NCBI GenBank assembly: GCA_027064005.1
Contig: JAMOQM010000080.1
Coordinates: 1 to 43,927, forward strand
Direction: 5' to 3'
DNA length: 43,927 bases
From: Candidatus Cloacimonadota bacterium
GTDB taxonomy: Bacteria; Cloacimonadota; Cloacimonadia; Cloacimonadales; JAMOQM01
Part shown: in pieces, positions 9,801 through 17,651 of the stretch
Layout: every line of letters begins with the position of its first letter
Position numbering within the stretch: the first letter of the stretch is position 1
Made by a program: the position numbers and the translations under genes
Notes under the pieces: model-generated
Told to the model about the DNA's origin: nothing
The model's input: the letters and a program-made list of their open reading frames with translations, nothing else
The model's database searches: none

Positions 9801-10958
9801 ATGATAAATATTGATAATGATGACTTATTCCCTGATGTATTAATTAAAGTTTTAGGTGTTGGTGGAGGCGGTGGAAATGCTGTCGAAACAATGATTAAAA
9901 ATAAATTGTCAAAAGTAGAATTTATTGTAGCAAATACCGATTTAAGTGATTTGAAAAATTCCAGTGCGAAAATTAAAGTTCAAATTGGGAAAAAAGTAAC
10001 TCGCGGTCGCGGTGCCGGAACTAATCCTGAAAAAGGAAGATTAGCTGCTGAAGAAAGTGAAGACGAAATTAAGAAAATTTTGCAAGGTGCAAATTTGTTG
10101 ATTTTATCCGCCGGAATGGGTGGAGGTACCGGAACCGGAGCAACGCCGGTGATTGCTAAAATTGCTCAAGAAATGAATATTCTAACTTTGGGAATTGTTA
10201 ATACTCCTTTTAAACACGAAGGTGTTTTGAGAAATAAAAGAGCTGAAGAAGGAATAATTGAATTAAAAAAATATATTGATACTTTATTGATAATCCCAAA
10301 TGATAAATTATCTTCAATATATAAGCAAATGTCATTATTTGATGCTTTCCAAAAAGCAAATGAGGTCCTTTATCAAGCTACAGAATCAATTGTTGATATT
10401 ATCAATACCAATGGTGCTATTAATGTCGATTTTGCCGATGTTGAGACTACTTTGAACAATAAAGGATTTGCTTTATTCGGAATTGGAGAATCAAAATTTG
10501 AGAAAGATAGTGATAATAAGGCAAAAGCAATTGAAGCTGCAAATGCTGCTATTAATAATCCGCTTTTGGAAGATATCACTTTATCTTCATGTAAAGGTCT
10601 GCTAATTAACGTTGCTTCTGATTTTAATTTGGGAATGCAAGATTTTGATGCAATTATGGAAGTAATTACTAATGAAGCCGGTGGAACTCCAAATATTATT
10701 CAAGGTGTAGTTCTTGATGAAAAATATAAAGATAAAATCCGCGTCTCAATTATCGCTACAGGTCTGCATAATGAAAAATTTGAAAAAACAGATAATGAAG
10801 ATAATGTCTCTGTTATGAAAGCAAGTAGCGAAGATGATGATTTTAAAAGAATTAAGATGAATACACAACAAAAATCGACTCGCATAGAACCGGATTATCC
10901 AAAAATAGATAACGAAAATTATGATGTTCCGGCTTTTGCAAGAAAAGTAATTGATTAA
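9801..10958 (+). CDS. ftsZ: FtsZ, tubulin-like division GTPase
   Basis: FtsZ forms the GTP-dependent cytokinetic ring. The nucleotide loop GVGGGGGNAVETM is near residues 19-31, the tubulin signature GGGTGTG at 107-113, and the synergy-loop region (T7) NVDFADVETTL carries the catalytic aspartates. After a short charged linker, the end DVPAFARKVID matches the conserved C-terminal peptide that binds FtsA. An AGGAGG Shine-Dalgarno lies 5 nt before the ATG. The stop shares a base with the next ATG (TAATG). 385 residues, typical. Confidence 0.98.
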   Translation: MINIDNDDLFPDVLIKVLGVGGGGGNAVETMIKNKLSKVEFIVANTDLSDLKNSSAKIKVQIGKKVTRGRGAGTNPEKGRLAAEESEDEIKKILQGANLLILSAGMGGGTGTGATPVIAKIAQEMNILTLGIVNTPFKHEGVLRNKRAEEGIIELKKYIDTLLIIPNDKLSSIYKQMSLFDAFQKANEVLYQATESIVDIINTNGAINVDFADVETTLNNKGFALFGIGESKFEKDSDNKAKAIEAANAAINNPLLEDITLSSCKGLLINVASDFNLGMQDFDAIMEVITNEAGGTPNIIQGVVLDEKYKDKIRVSIIATGLHNEKFEKTDNEDNVSVMKASSEDDDFKRIKMNTQQKSTRIEPDYPKIDNENYDVPAFARKVID

Positions 10959-11299
10959 TGCAACATCCATTCATAATTAAAACTTTAATTTTAGCTGTAA
11001 GTATTTTTATTACAGGTAAAATTACAAGACTTTATGAAGTAAATAATTTTTATGCTGCTTTAGGAGCTGCTTTTTTACTAGCAGTTTCTAATGCGGTAAT
11101 TCGTCCAATCCTTCTGTTTTTTACCCTTCCAATAACAATAATCACACTTGGTGTTTTTGTATTTTTCCTCAATGGATTTATTCTATTGATGGTTTTACGC
11201 TTATTTAAAGGTTTTAAAATTGACGGATGTTTAAGTGCAACTATTGCTTATATTATTATTTCTGTCATTAGTTGGTTTTTAAATTTACTATTGTTTTAA
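10958..11299 (+). CDS. Small integral membrane protein, YvlD/phage-holin-4-2-like family
   Basis: 113 residues with four hydrophobic segments and almost no soluble part. The pattern AVSNAVIRPILLFFTLPITIITLGVF closely matches the Pfam Phage_holin_4_2 (YvlD) family, in which NxxxRPIL and LPxTxxTLG are conserved. Despite the name, bacterial chromosomal members are not demonstrated holins, and their function is poorly known. The gene begins at TAATG with ftsZ, so it is translationally linked to the dcw cluster. A specific role in division or envelope stress is only inferred from position. Confidence 0.8.
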   Translation: MQHPFIIKTLILAVSIFITGKITRLYEVNNFYAALGAAFLLAVSNAVIRPILLFFTLPITIITLGVFVFFLNGFILLMVLRLFKGFKIDGCLSATIAYIIISVISWFLNLLLF

Positions 11300-11338
11300 T
11301 TATAGTTATGTTTATCATAATAATATCGGATAATAAAA

Positions 11339-12067
11339 ATGAAAAAATATGTCATTATCATTATATTAATTTTCTTGTCTGAACTTTCAGCTTTTAACTT
11401 AAAAGAAAATTATCTCAGTCTAAAATCTTCAACTTTTGAATACGCAGAATTAAATAAATATCCGCTTTTAGTCAGTGCCGGAGTATTAGGCTCATCTTTT
11501 CTTTTTGATAGACCAATCAAAAATATGGTTGTTCATAATCAACACAAATTTATGATAAATTTCAGTGATTTTACAAATAATTTTGGTGAGCAAAAATTAG
11601 TAATTCCCGGATTGGCTTTAGTCGGGACATATGGATTAATTTCTAAAGATGATAAAATGTATGGTACTGTAAAAACTTCATTTGAATCATACTTTTTAGC
11701 AGTCGGAGTAAATTTAGCAACCAAATTTGTAGTTGGACGGGAGAGACCCTTGGGTACTGACAACCAGTATGATTTTCATCCTTTTTCGATTAATAACAAA
11801 TACAATTCATTTTTTTCAGGTCATACTACTATTGCTTGGTCTGTTTTTACTCCTTTTGCTTTGGCTTATGATAATCCTTATCTCTATTTTATTCCTATTT
11901 CAGTTAATCTTGCTAGCATTTATAAAAATCGACATTGGCTATCGGATACATTAGCTTCAACAATTGTCGGATTTTCTTCAGGATATATTATTTATCATTT
12001 GAATTTAGATAAAAATTTTAAGTTAAATTGTGCTTTGAATTCAGTAAATATATCCTATAATTTTTAG
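11339..12067 (+). CDS. Exported PAP2-family lipid phosphatase
   Basis: 242 residues starting with a Sec signal peptide (KKYVIIIILIFLSELSAF). The three phosphatase motifs of the PAP2 superfamily are readable: KFVVGRERP (KxxxxxxRP), FFSGHTTIAWS (SGH) and KNRHWLSDTLAS (RxxxHxxxD), so the catalytic histidines are intact. Such enzymes dephosphorylate undecaprenyl pyrophosphate, phosphatidylglycerophosphate or lipid A on the outer face of the inner membrane; the substrate cannot be told here. It follows the YvlD-like gene by 39 nt, probably in the same transcript. A link to undecaprenyl phosphate recycling is attractive beside mur genes but is inference. Confidence 0.85.
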   Translation: MKKYVIIIILIFLSELSAFNLKENYLSLKSSTFEYAELNKYPLLVSAGVLGSSFLFDRPIKNMVVHNQHKFMINFSDFTNNFGEQKLVIPGLALVGTYGLISKDDKMYGTVKTSFESYFLAVGVNLATKFVVGRERPLGTDNQYDFHPFSINNKYNSFFSGHTTIAWSVFTPFALAYDNPYLYFIPISVNLASIYKNRHWLSDTLASTIVGFSSGYIIYHLNLDKNFKLNCALNSVNISYNF

Positions 12068-12084
12068 AAAAGATTTTCTTTTTT
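12066..12084 (+). terminator. Possible weak intrinsic terminator after the PAP2 gene
   Basis: AGAAA-agat-TTTCT can pair and is followed directly by TTTTT at 12080-12084. The stem is only about 5 bp and AT-rich, and it begins in the stop codon, so termination efficiency is doubtful. It fits the end of the ftsZ-YvlD-PAP2 unit. Confidence 0.35.
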
Positions 12085-12110
12085 GACGAAGATACTCTGA
12101 ATTATACTTA
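12083..12110 (+). promoter_or_regulatory. Candidate promoter for the PHP/glycosyltransferase operon
   Basis: TTGACG at 12083-12088 and TATACTTA at 12103-12110, with 14 nt between the hexamer and the TA box. Measured from TTG this is TTG-N17-TA, compatible with the Bacteroidetes-type TTG/TAnnTTTG layout rather than the E. coli 17-nt spacer. It lies about 95 nt before the PHP gene in the only sizeable gap there. Sequence resemblance only. Confidence 0.4.
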
Positions 12111-12203
12111 GAAGTCTATTTCTAACTAAAAAACTATCATTGTAATCTGAAAAAAGGTTGACCTTATTTAAGGGAAAAAATTCATAAACTCAAAGGAAGT
12201 TTA

Positions 12204-13043
12204 ATGAAAATAGATTTACATACACACACAACATATTCTGATGGGAGAAATACTCCTAAAGAATTAATAGATTTGGCAAAAAAAAATCACTATGATATTT
12301 TTGCCATTACTGACCATGATTCTATATCAGGTTATTTGAAAGTTAATGATTATGCTGAAAATATAGGAATTACTCTTATTCCCGGTGCTGAAATTAGCAC
12401 CTTGTATAATAATAATGATATTCATATTTTGGCATATTTTTTTGATATTAAGAATCAAGAATTTTTGGATATGCTTTCGTTTATTCAAGATTCCAGAAAA
12501 AACAGAGCAAAAAAAATAATCGATAAACTAAATGAATTAGGGAAAAATATCACTTTTGAAGAAGTCGTTGAGTTATCCGGTAAAACAGATTTAATTGGCA
12601 GACCTCATATTGCCAGAGCTCTGGTTAATAAGGGTTATTGCAATAATATTCAAGAGGCTTTTTACAAATATATCGGGAATGATTGTCCTGCTTATTATCC
12701 AAAATTGTCATTAAACCCCATAGAAGTAATTGATATTATAAAAAAAGCCGGTGGAATTTCAGTTGTAGCTCATCCATTTCAATTGGAGGATGAATTTGTT
12801 CTGCTTGAATTAATTGAAATGGGAGTTCAAGGAATAGAAGTATTTTACCGTTTACATACGAATGAACAAATAAAATTTTATGGGGATATTGCAGATAAAT
12901 ATAATTTAGTAAAAACCGGTGGAAGTGATTATCATGGTGATCCGAAAGGTAGAATTGTATTTGGAGATTATTCAGCCCCGGACTCTGTTTATGAAAATTT
13001 ATTAAAAGAAAAGGAGAAAATTGATGGAACCAATAAAAGTTAA
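12204..13043 (+). CDS. PHP-domain phosphoesterase, RNase AM / nucleoside 3',5'-bisphosphate phosphatase type (YciV/TrpH)
   Basis: 279 residues with the full PHP metal-binding set: DLHTHTTYSDG at the N-terminus, ITDHD, PGAEIST, VAHPFQ and the C-terminal GGSDYHGD. Family members of this size (E. coli YciV, Chromobacterium AMP phosphatase) hydrolyse nucleoside 3',5'-bisphosphates and trim short RNA 5' ends with a trinuclear metal site; this exact function is inferred. AAGGAAG lies 5 nt before the ATG. Its 3' end overlaps the next gene by about 20 bases, and it probably heads the operon that runs into the glycosyltransferases. Confidence 0.88.
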   Translation: MKIDLHTHTTYSDGRNTPKELIDLAKKNHYDIFAITDHDSISGYLKVNDYAENIGITLIPGAEISTLYNNNDIHILAYFFDIKNQEFLDMLSFIQDSRKNRAKKIIDKLNELGKNITFEEVVELSGKTDLIGRPHIARALVNKGYCNNIQEAFYKYIGNDCPAYYPKLSLNPIEVIDIIKKAGGISVVAHPFQLEDEFVLLELIEMGVQGIEVFYRLHTNEQIKFYGDIADKYNLVKTGGSDYHGDPKGRIVFGDYSAPDSVYENLLKEKEKIDGTNKS

Positions 13044-13548
13044 ACCAATTAATTGGGCAAAAGTTAATTCATTACCGAAAACATACAGATTTAACCCATT
13101 CATTAGAATTTTTACAATTATTTTAGGTTTGTTTGCTACATATTATTCTTTGTGGCTCATCTTTACTAAATTAGGACATGATTCTTCTCAAATTACAAAA
13201 TATGCACCTTTCTTAATTCTTTTTTTAGGACTTAATTCATTAATGAAAAATCTCTTTACTTTGAATTCCATAAAGTTTGAAGAAGATAAGGTAAATTTCA
13301 GATATCTTTTAAAAAAGACAAAAAGTATTCCTTGGGAAAACATTACTCGCATGGAATTCTATTCTAAAAGAATGAAAGCTATTAAAATATTTTATACTGA
13401 AGGTGGTAAGAAAAAAACATATTATATGCTTTTAAATATGCCAAAGATGTTAGAAGCAATAAACACAATGGCTGAAAAAGCTGTTAATTGCGAATATGAT
13501 GAATATTTGGCAAGTATTGTTCAACCTGCCAAAGAAGGTAATGAATAA
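13024..13548 (+). CDS. Membrane protein with two helices and a bacterial PH-like domain
   Basis: 174 residues. Two membrane helices are visible at about 28-48 and 60-78 with a short connector, followed by a soluble C-terminal half (FEEDKVNFRYLLKKTKSIPWENITRMEF and on). That half has the strand pattern of a bacterial PH domain, as in YdbS-like proteins; this is a fold guess, not a motif match. ATG at 13024 is preferred over TTG 13021 because GGAG (13013-13016) is then 7 nt away. It overlaps the PHP gene and ends TAATG into the GT9 gene. No precise function is assigned. Confidence 0.6.
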   Translation: MEPIKVKPINWAKVNSLPKTYRFNPFIRIFTIILGLFATYYSLWLIFTKLGHDSSQITKYAPFLILFLGLNSLMKNLFTLNSIKFEEDKVNFRYLLKKTKSIPWENITRMEFYSKRMKAIKIFYTEGGKKKTYYMLLNMPKMLEAINTMAEKAVNCEYDEYLASIVQPAKEGNE

Positions 13549-14612
13549 TGAAAATAAAGAATAATTGTCTTTATTTTAAAGGTGATATCCCTTGCAAATA
13601 TCATAAAAGTGAAGGTGTTCATTGTGAAGATTGCCGGCATTATTTACCTATTTATAAAAGAATTCTAATTATTAAATTAGGTGCTGCCGGTGATGTAATT
13701 CGGACAACTCCTATTTTACATATTTTGAAGAAGAAATTTCCAAATTCGCATTTAACTTGGTTAACGGACTATCCAATATTTATCCCTAAAAATTTTGTAA
13801 ATAAGGTCATAAAATGGGATGAAAAAACAATAATTTCCTTGCAAGCTACAGAATTTGATCTATTAATAAATCTTGATAAAGATGAACACGCAACTGCTTT
13901 GGCAAAATTAATTTCAGCAAATGTTAAAAAGGGTTATTTACGAGATGAATTTTCCCATTGTAAACCTGCTGATGAAAATGCCGAAAACAAATGGTTAACC
14001 GGACTTTATGATGATTTGAATAAAGAAAATACTAAGAGTTATCCTGAAGAAGTTTTTGAAATCCTCGGCTATGAATTTTCCGGTGAAAAATATATTCTTA
14101 ATCTTCCCGAGTCCAAAATTGATTTTAATCTTCCTGATGATAAAAAGATTATCGGACTGAATACCGGTTGCGGAAATCGCTGGTTAACAAGAATGTGGGG
14201 GAATGAAAACTGGATTAAATTAGCTTTTATGTTAAAAGATGCCGGGTATTTTCCAATTCTTCTCGGTGGCAAGTATGAAGATGATATTAATACTGAGATT
14301 GCCTTACATTCTCCTGCAAAATATTTCGGGTATTTTTCTTTAGATAAATTTATTAATTTGGTTAATGAGACTGATTTGGTCGTAACTTCGGTAACGATGG
14401 CAATGCACGTAACAATCGCTCTTGAGAAAAAAATAGTTTTGCTGAATAATATTTTCAACAAAAATGAATTTGAATTATACGGATTAGGTGAAATTTTACA
14501 GCCTGACAAAAAATGTCTCGGTTGTTATAAAAATACTTGTGATGTAAAATGTATGGAAACAATAAAACCGGAACTTGTTTTCGAGAAAATCACAAAATTA
14601 TTATCTGAATGA
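13548..14612 (+). CDS. GT9 (heptosyltransferase-type) glycosyltransferase with terminal cysteine clusters
   Basis: 354 residues with a GT-B fold of family 9: RILIIKLGAAGDVIRTTPIL at the start of the catalytic part, GLNTGCGNRWLTRMW at the middle loop, and a C-terminal half (ILLGGKYEDD, then VVTSVTMAMHVTIAL) that matches the donor-binding region. GT9 enzymes add heptose or related sugars to LPS core at the inner membrane; HldA in this window supplies heptose chemistry. Unusual are four N-terminal cysteines (7, 16, 26, 29) and a C-terminal C-x2-C-x4-C-x3-C (323-335), which together could bind zinc or an Fe-S cluster. The start shares TAATG with the previous gene. Acceptor unknown. Confidence 0.85.
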   Translation: MKIKNNCLYFKGDIPCKYHKSEGVHCEDCRHYLPIYKRILIIKLGAAGDVIRTTPILHILKKKFPNSHLTWLTDYPIFIPKNFVNKVIKWDEKTIISLQATEFDLLINLDKDEHATALAKLISANVKKGYLRDEFSHCKPADENAENKWLTGLYDDLNKENTKSYPEEVFEILGYEFSGEKYILNLPESKIDFNLPDDKKIIGLNTGCGNRWLTRMWGNENWIKLAFMLKDAGYFPILLGGKYEDDINTEIALHSPAKYFGYFSLDKFINLVNETDLVVTSVTMAMHVTIALEKKIVLLNNIFNKNEFELYGLGEILQPDKKCLGCYKNTCDVKCMETIKPELVFEKITKLLSE

Positions 14613-15721
14613 GAATTGCTTTTTTAGCTCCGGCATATCCCTTAAGAGGTGGAATTGTACAATTTGTATCTTTGATGGCCGATTCTTTATCGTCAGAACA
14701 TGAGATACAATTTTTTTCATTTAAAAGACAATATCCCAAAATTCTTTTTCCGGGGAAAGACCAACTTGATCATGAAGAAAATCGCTATGAATTTCCGATT
14801 AATTCGCAATTAATTCCCTACAATCCCTTTACTTGGAAAAATACTGTCAAAAAAATTGATGAATTTGCACCGGATATCATAATTTTCAAATATTGGATTC
14901 CTTTTTTTGCACCTGCCTTTGGTTGGATCTTACGTAAAATAAATCCGAAAATAAAAAAAATTGTAATAATCGATAATATAGATTTTCATGAAAAATGGCT
15001 AATGGGAGAATTTCTAACTAAATATGCCTTGAGTAAAACGAACCTTTTGGTCTCAATGTCGGAAAATGTGTTAAAAACATCTAAAAATATTTTTCCTAAA
15101 AAACGGAACATTTTGGCATTTCATCCTAATTATCAGTGTTATGATTTTAATAAATATTCTAAGGAATCAGCCAAAAAAGAGCTCAAATTATCTCATAAAA
15201 AAGTTATTTTATTTTTTGGTTATATCAAGAAATATAAAGGTTTGGATATTTTATTAAAATCGTTCAAATTGTTGCAAGATAAAAGTGATGATTATCGACT
15301 TCTAATTGTCGGGGAAGTTTACGGAGATGAATCAGAATATTTTGATTTGATTAAAGATTTGGGAATTGCCCGTAAATTGGTTTTTATCAATCGTTTTGCA
15401 GAAAATTCAGAGATTGAGAAATTTTTTAAAGCAGCAGATGTTTTGGCTTTACCATATAAACACGCAACTCAAAGTGGAGTTTTAAAAATTGCCGATAGTT
15501 TTGAATTAGGAGCAGTTGGCACACCAATTGGTGGAATTCCGGAGATGATTAATGATGGGAAAACAGGTATCGTGGCAAAATCAATTTCACCGCAAGACTT
15601 TTCAGAAGCAATTTCGGATTATTTTGAATTAGATGAAAATGAAATAAAAAATCATCTTTCTCGCAAAAATAATCAACTATCTTGGAGCAAATTTAACAAT
15701 CTCATTTTAGAAAATTTATGA
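14609..15721 (+). CDS. GT4-type glycosyltransferase
   Basis: 370 residues with GT-B features: N-terminal FLAPAYPLRGGIVQFVSLMA (acceptor domain), then FFGYIKKYKGLDILLKSF at the start of the donor domain, LLIVGEVYGD, and the nucleotide-sugar site ADVLALPYKHATQSGVLKIA with IGGIPEMINDGKTGIV. Probably a retaining family 4 enzyme acting on a lipid-linked sugar on the cytoplasmic face. It shares ATGA with genes on both sides, so the three transferases form one coupled block. Donor and acceptor cannot be read from sequence. Confidence 0.85.
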   Translation: MRIAFLAPAYPLRGGIVQFVSLMADSLSSEHEIQFFSFKRQYPKILFPGKDQLDHEENRYEFPINSQLIPYNPFTWKNTVKKIDEFAPDIIIFKYWIPFFAPAFGWILRKINPKIKKIVIIDNIDFHEKWLMGEFLTKYALSKTNLLVSMSENVLKTSKNIFPKKRNILAFHPNYQCYDFNKYSKESAKKELKLSHKKVILFFGYIKKYKGLDILLKSFKLLQDKSDDYRLLIVGEVYGDESEYFDLIKDLGIARKLVFINRFAENSEIEKFFKAADVLALPYKHATQSGVLKIADSFELGAVGTPIGGIPEMINDGKTGIVAKSISPQDFSEAISDYFELDENEIKNHLSRKNNQLSWSKFNNLILENL

Positions 15722-16971
15722 AAAAAAATATCCTGATTGTTACGTATTATTGGCCACCTTCCGGAGCAGCAGCTGTTCAAAGATGGTTGAAAATAGCTCT
15801 CGAATTGAAAAAAACAGGTCATAATCCGGTTATTGTTACGACAAAAAATGGCGATTATCCTCAGATTGATGAATCATTATTAGAAGTTATTCCCAAAGAT
15901 TTAAAAGTTATAAAAACCAATTCTATAAATTATGGGAAGATTTTCAAATTATTTACTCGCGAAAAAAAATTACCTTATGGAAATATGGCTGCTAAAACAA
16001 ATGATAATTGGATAAAAAAAGTCTTTTATTGGATAAGAATGAATTTAATTGTCCCTGATGCCAGAATTGGTTGGGTTCCATTTGCTCTGAAAGCTAGTCA
16101 AAAAGAATTAGCTTTGCAAAAATTTGATGCTGTTATCACTACCGGTCCACCACACTCATCTCATATTGTCGGCTATTTTTTGAAAAAGAGATTTGGAATA
16201 AAATGGATTTCAGATTTTAGAGATCCTTGGACAAATATCATTTATAATCAAAAGTCAAAAAGAAATTCAATAACTGTCAAACTTGATAAATATCTTGAGG
16301 GAAAAATTGTAGATAATTCTGATTATACCTTTCTTGTGTCAAAAAGTTGGTTAAATTTAATTCCGAAAGGAAATATTAAAATAATGCCAAATGCCTTTTT
16401 AGCTTCTGAATTTGATAACGTAAAATATCATAAAAGTGATTTTTTCAGAATAAAATATATCGGGAAATTCATAAACTATGATTTTATTGACGATATCTTA
16501 AATCAAATCGGAGAATTTTCAAAATTTCATAAAAATATAGAAATTTCTTTTATTGGAGATTATGGTTGTATTACTGATGAATTAAAGAGAACATATCCGA
16601 ATATAAGATTTGTCTGTAAAGATTTTATTCCACATAAAAATGCAATTCAAGAAATGGTTGATTCGGAAATTCTTATTTTATTGATAAATGATTATGAAGG
16701 AAACAAAGGTCTGGTTCCCAGTAAAATATTTGAGTATATTGCAACTCGGACATTTATTTTGGGTTACGGTCCCAGCGATGGAGATGCTGCTCAATATATT
16801 GTTGAATCAAAATCGGGGATAATGATCGATTATGGGGAAAATGATGAAATTATGAATACCTTACAAAATCAATACGATGTTTGGTCTAAGAATCTTTATA
16901 AAAAAAATACCGGAGATATTACTAAATTTTCAGTAAAGTCGCAAATTAAGCAAATTTTAGAGTTGATATAA
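15718..16971 (+). CDS. Group 1 glycosyltransferase (YYWPPSG family)
   Basis: 417 residues. The start ILIVTYYWPPSGAAAVQRWL is typical of a GT4-like group common in polysaccharide and glycan loci, and PPHSSHIVGYFL followed by ISDFRDPWT is equally characteristic. The C-terminal half holds the donor-site remnant GLVPSKIFEYIATRTFILGYG. Likely builds an LPS or capsule-like glycan with the two preceding transferases, to which it is coupled by an ATGA overlap. It ends the operon; 128 nt follow before the next gene. Confidence 0.82.
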   Translation: MKKNILIVTYYWPPSGAAAVQRWLKIALELKKTGHNPVIVTTKNGDYPQIDESLLEVIPKDLKVIKTNSINYGKIFKLFTREKKLPYGNMAAKTNDNWIKKVFYWIRMNLIVPDARIGWVPFALKASQKELALQKFDAVITTGPPHSSHIVGYFLKKRFGIKWISDFRDPWTNIIYNQKSKRNSITVKLDKYLEGKIVDNSDYTFLVSKSWLNLIPKGNIKIMPNAFLASEFDNVKYHKSDFFRIKYIGKFINYDFIDDILNQIGEFSKFHKNIEISFIGDYGCITDELKRTYPNIRFVCKDFIPHKNAIQEMVDSEILILLINDYEGNKGLVPSKIFEYIATRTFILGYGPSDGDAAQYIVESKSGIMIDYGENDEIMNTLQNQYDVWSKNLYKKNTGDITKFSVKSQIKQILELI

Positions 16972-17048
16972 ATTCTAATACAATTGTTTAAATAAAAATT
17001 TCTAAACGTTTTTCCCCTGATAAAATTATTTATTGTTAAATATTTCTC

Positions 17049-17076
17049 TTTACATTTAAACGGAGATTATAATTTG
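17049..17076 (+). promoter_or_regulatory. Candidate promoter for the DUF4390-NtrYX-Kce unit
   Basis: TTTACA at 17049-17054 and TATAAT (extended TATAATTTG) at 17068-17076, with 13 nt between. The spacing is short for a sigma-70 promoter of the E. coli kind but close to the TTG-N17-TA layout of the other candidates here. The -10-like box ends 24 nt before the start codon. The rest of the 16972-17099 gap shows no other clear signal. Confidence 0.4.
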
Positions 17077-17099
17077 TAAATAAAAAAAAATGAGGTCAA

Positions 17100-17651
17100 A
17101 TGGTTACAAGATTTTTCTCAAAAGCATTAATTGGACTGGTTTCCTTAACACTTTCTTTGTTTTCATCTTACAAAGGAATTGATGTTAATTTTGAAAATTT
17201 TGCCTATCAAGTTAAATCCTCAAAAGTTTATTTCTCAGCAAATTTAACCAAACCATTTACAAAAGATGCTGAAGATATTTTTAAATCGGGAGCTAAAATT
17301 AAATTGTTTTTTAATCTTGAAATTTATAAAGGCGATAAAAAAATTATTAAGAAAAAATATCTGCATTCGGTAAGATTTGATCCTATGAAGCAAATATTTC
17401 TTTTTTATAAATCTGAAGAAAATAAATATTACGAGATTCGAGATTTTGAAAAATTAGTATCAGAAATATCTTTTTTTGAATATACAGCGAATTATGATGA
17501 TGTAAAAGGGAATATAGATTTCAAATTAACGGCTAATCTTAATAAAATTAGAATTTCTCTTTTAGAACGGGAATATAATTTAATGTCGTTATGGAATTGG
17601 AGTAAACCGTATTTCGAAAAAAATATTGAGGTTAAAGAAAATGAGATATAG
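17100..17651 (+). CDS. DUF4390-like exported protein
   Basis: 183 residues: a signal peptide or anchor (FFSKALIGLVSLTLSLFSSY), then a beta-rich domain with FTKDAEDIFKSGAKIKLFFNLEIYKG and the end NLMSLWNWSKPYFEKN. The order of features and the LWNWSKP-like ending fit DUF4390, a family often encoded just upstream of NtrY-type kinases in Proteobacteria; here too an NtrY-like gene follows with an 11-base overlap. Function is unknown; a periplasmic partner of the kinase sensor region is an inference. GAGG is 4 nt before the ATG. Family call from memory of the pattern. Confidence 0.65.
   Translation: MVTRFFSKALIGLVSLTLSLFSSYKGIDVNFENFAYQVKSSKVYFSANLTKPFTKDAEDIFKSGAKIKLFFNLEIYKGDKKIIKKKYLHSVRFDPMKQIFLFYKSEENKYYEIRDFEKLVSEISFFEYTANYDDVKGNIDFKLTANLNKIRISLLEREYNLMSLWNWSKPYFEKNIEVKENEI

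Noticed and set aside
12158-12186. TTGACC plus CATAAA before the PHP gene
   Set aside because: The -10-like match is poor compared with TATACTTA further upstream; kept only as a possible second site.
15517-15532. TGGCACACCAATTGGT, resembling a sigma-54 -24/-12 promoter
   Set aside because: It lies inside the GT4 coding sequence (encoding the conserved G-T-P-I-G-G stretch), the -12 element is TTGG rather than TTGC, and no gene start is suitably placed downstream.
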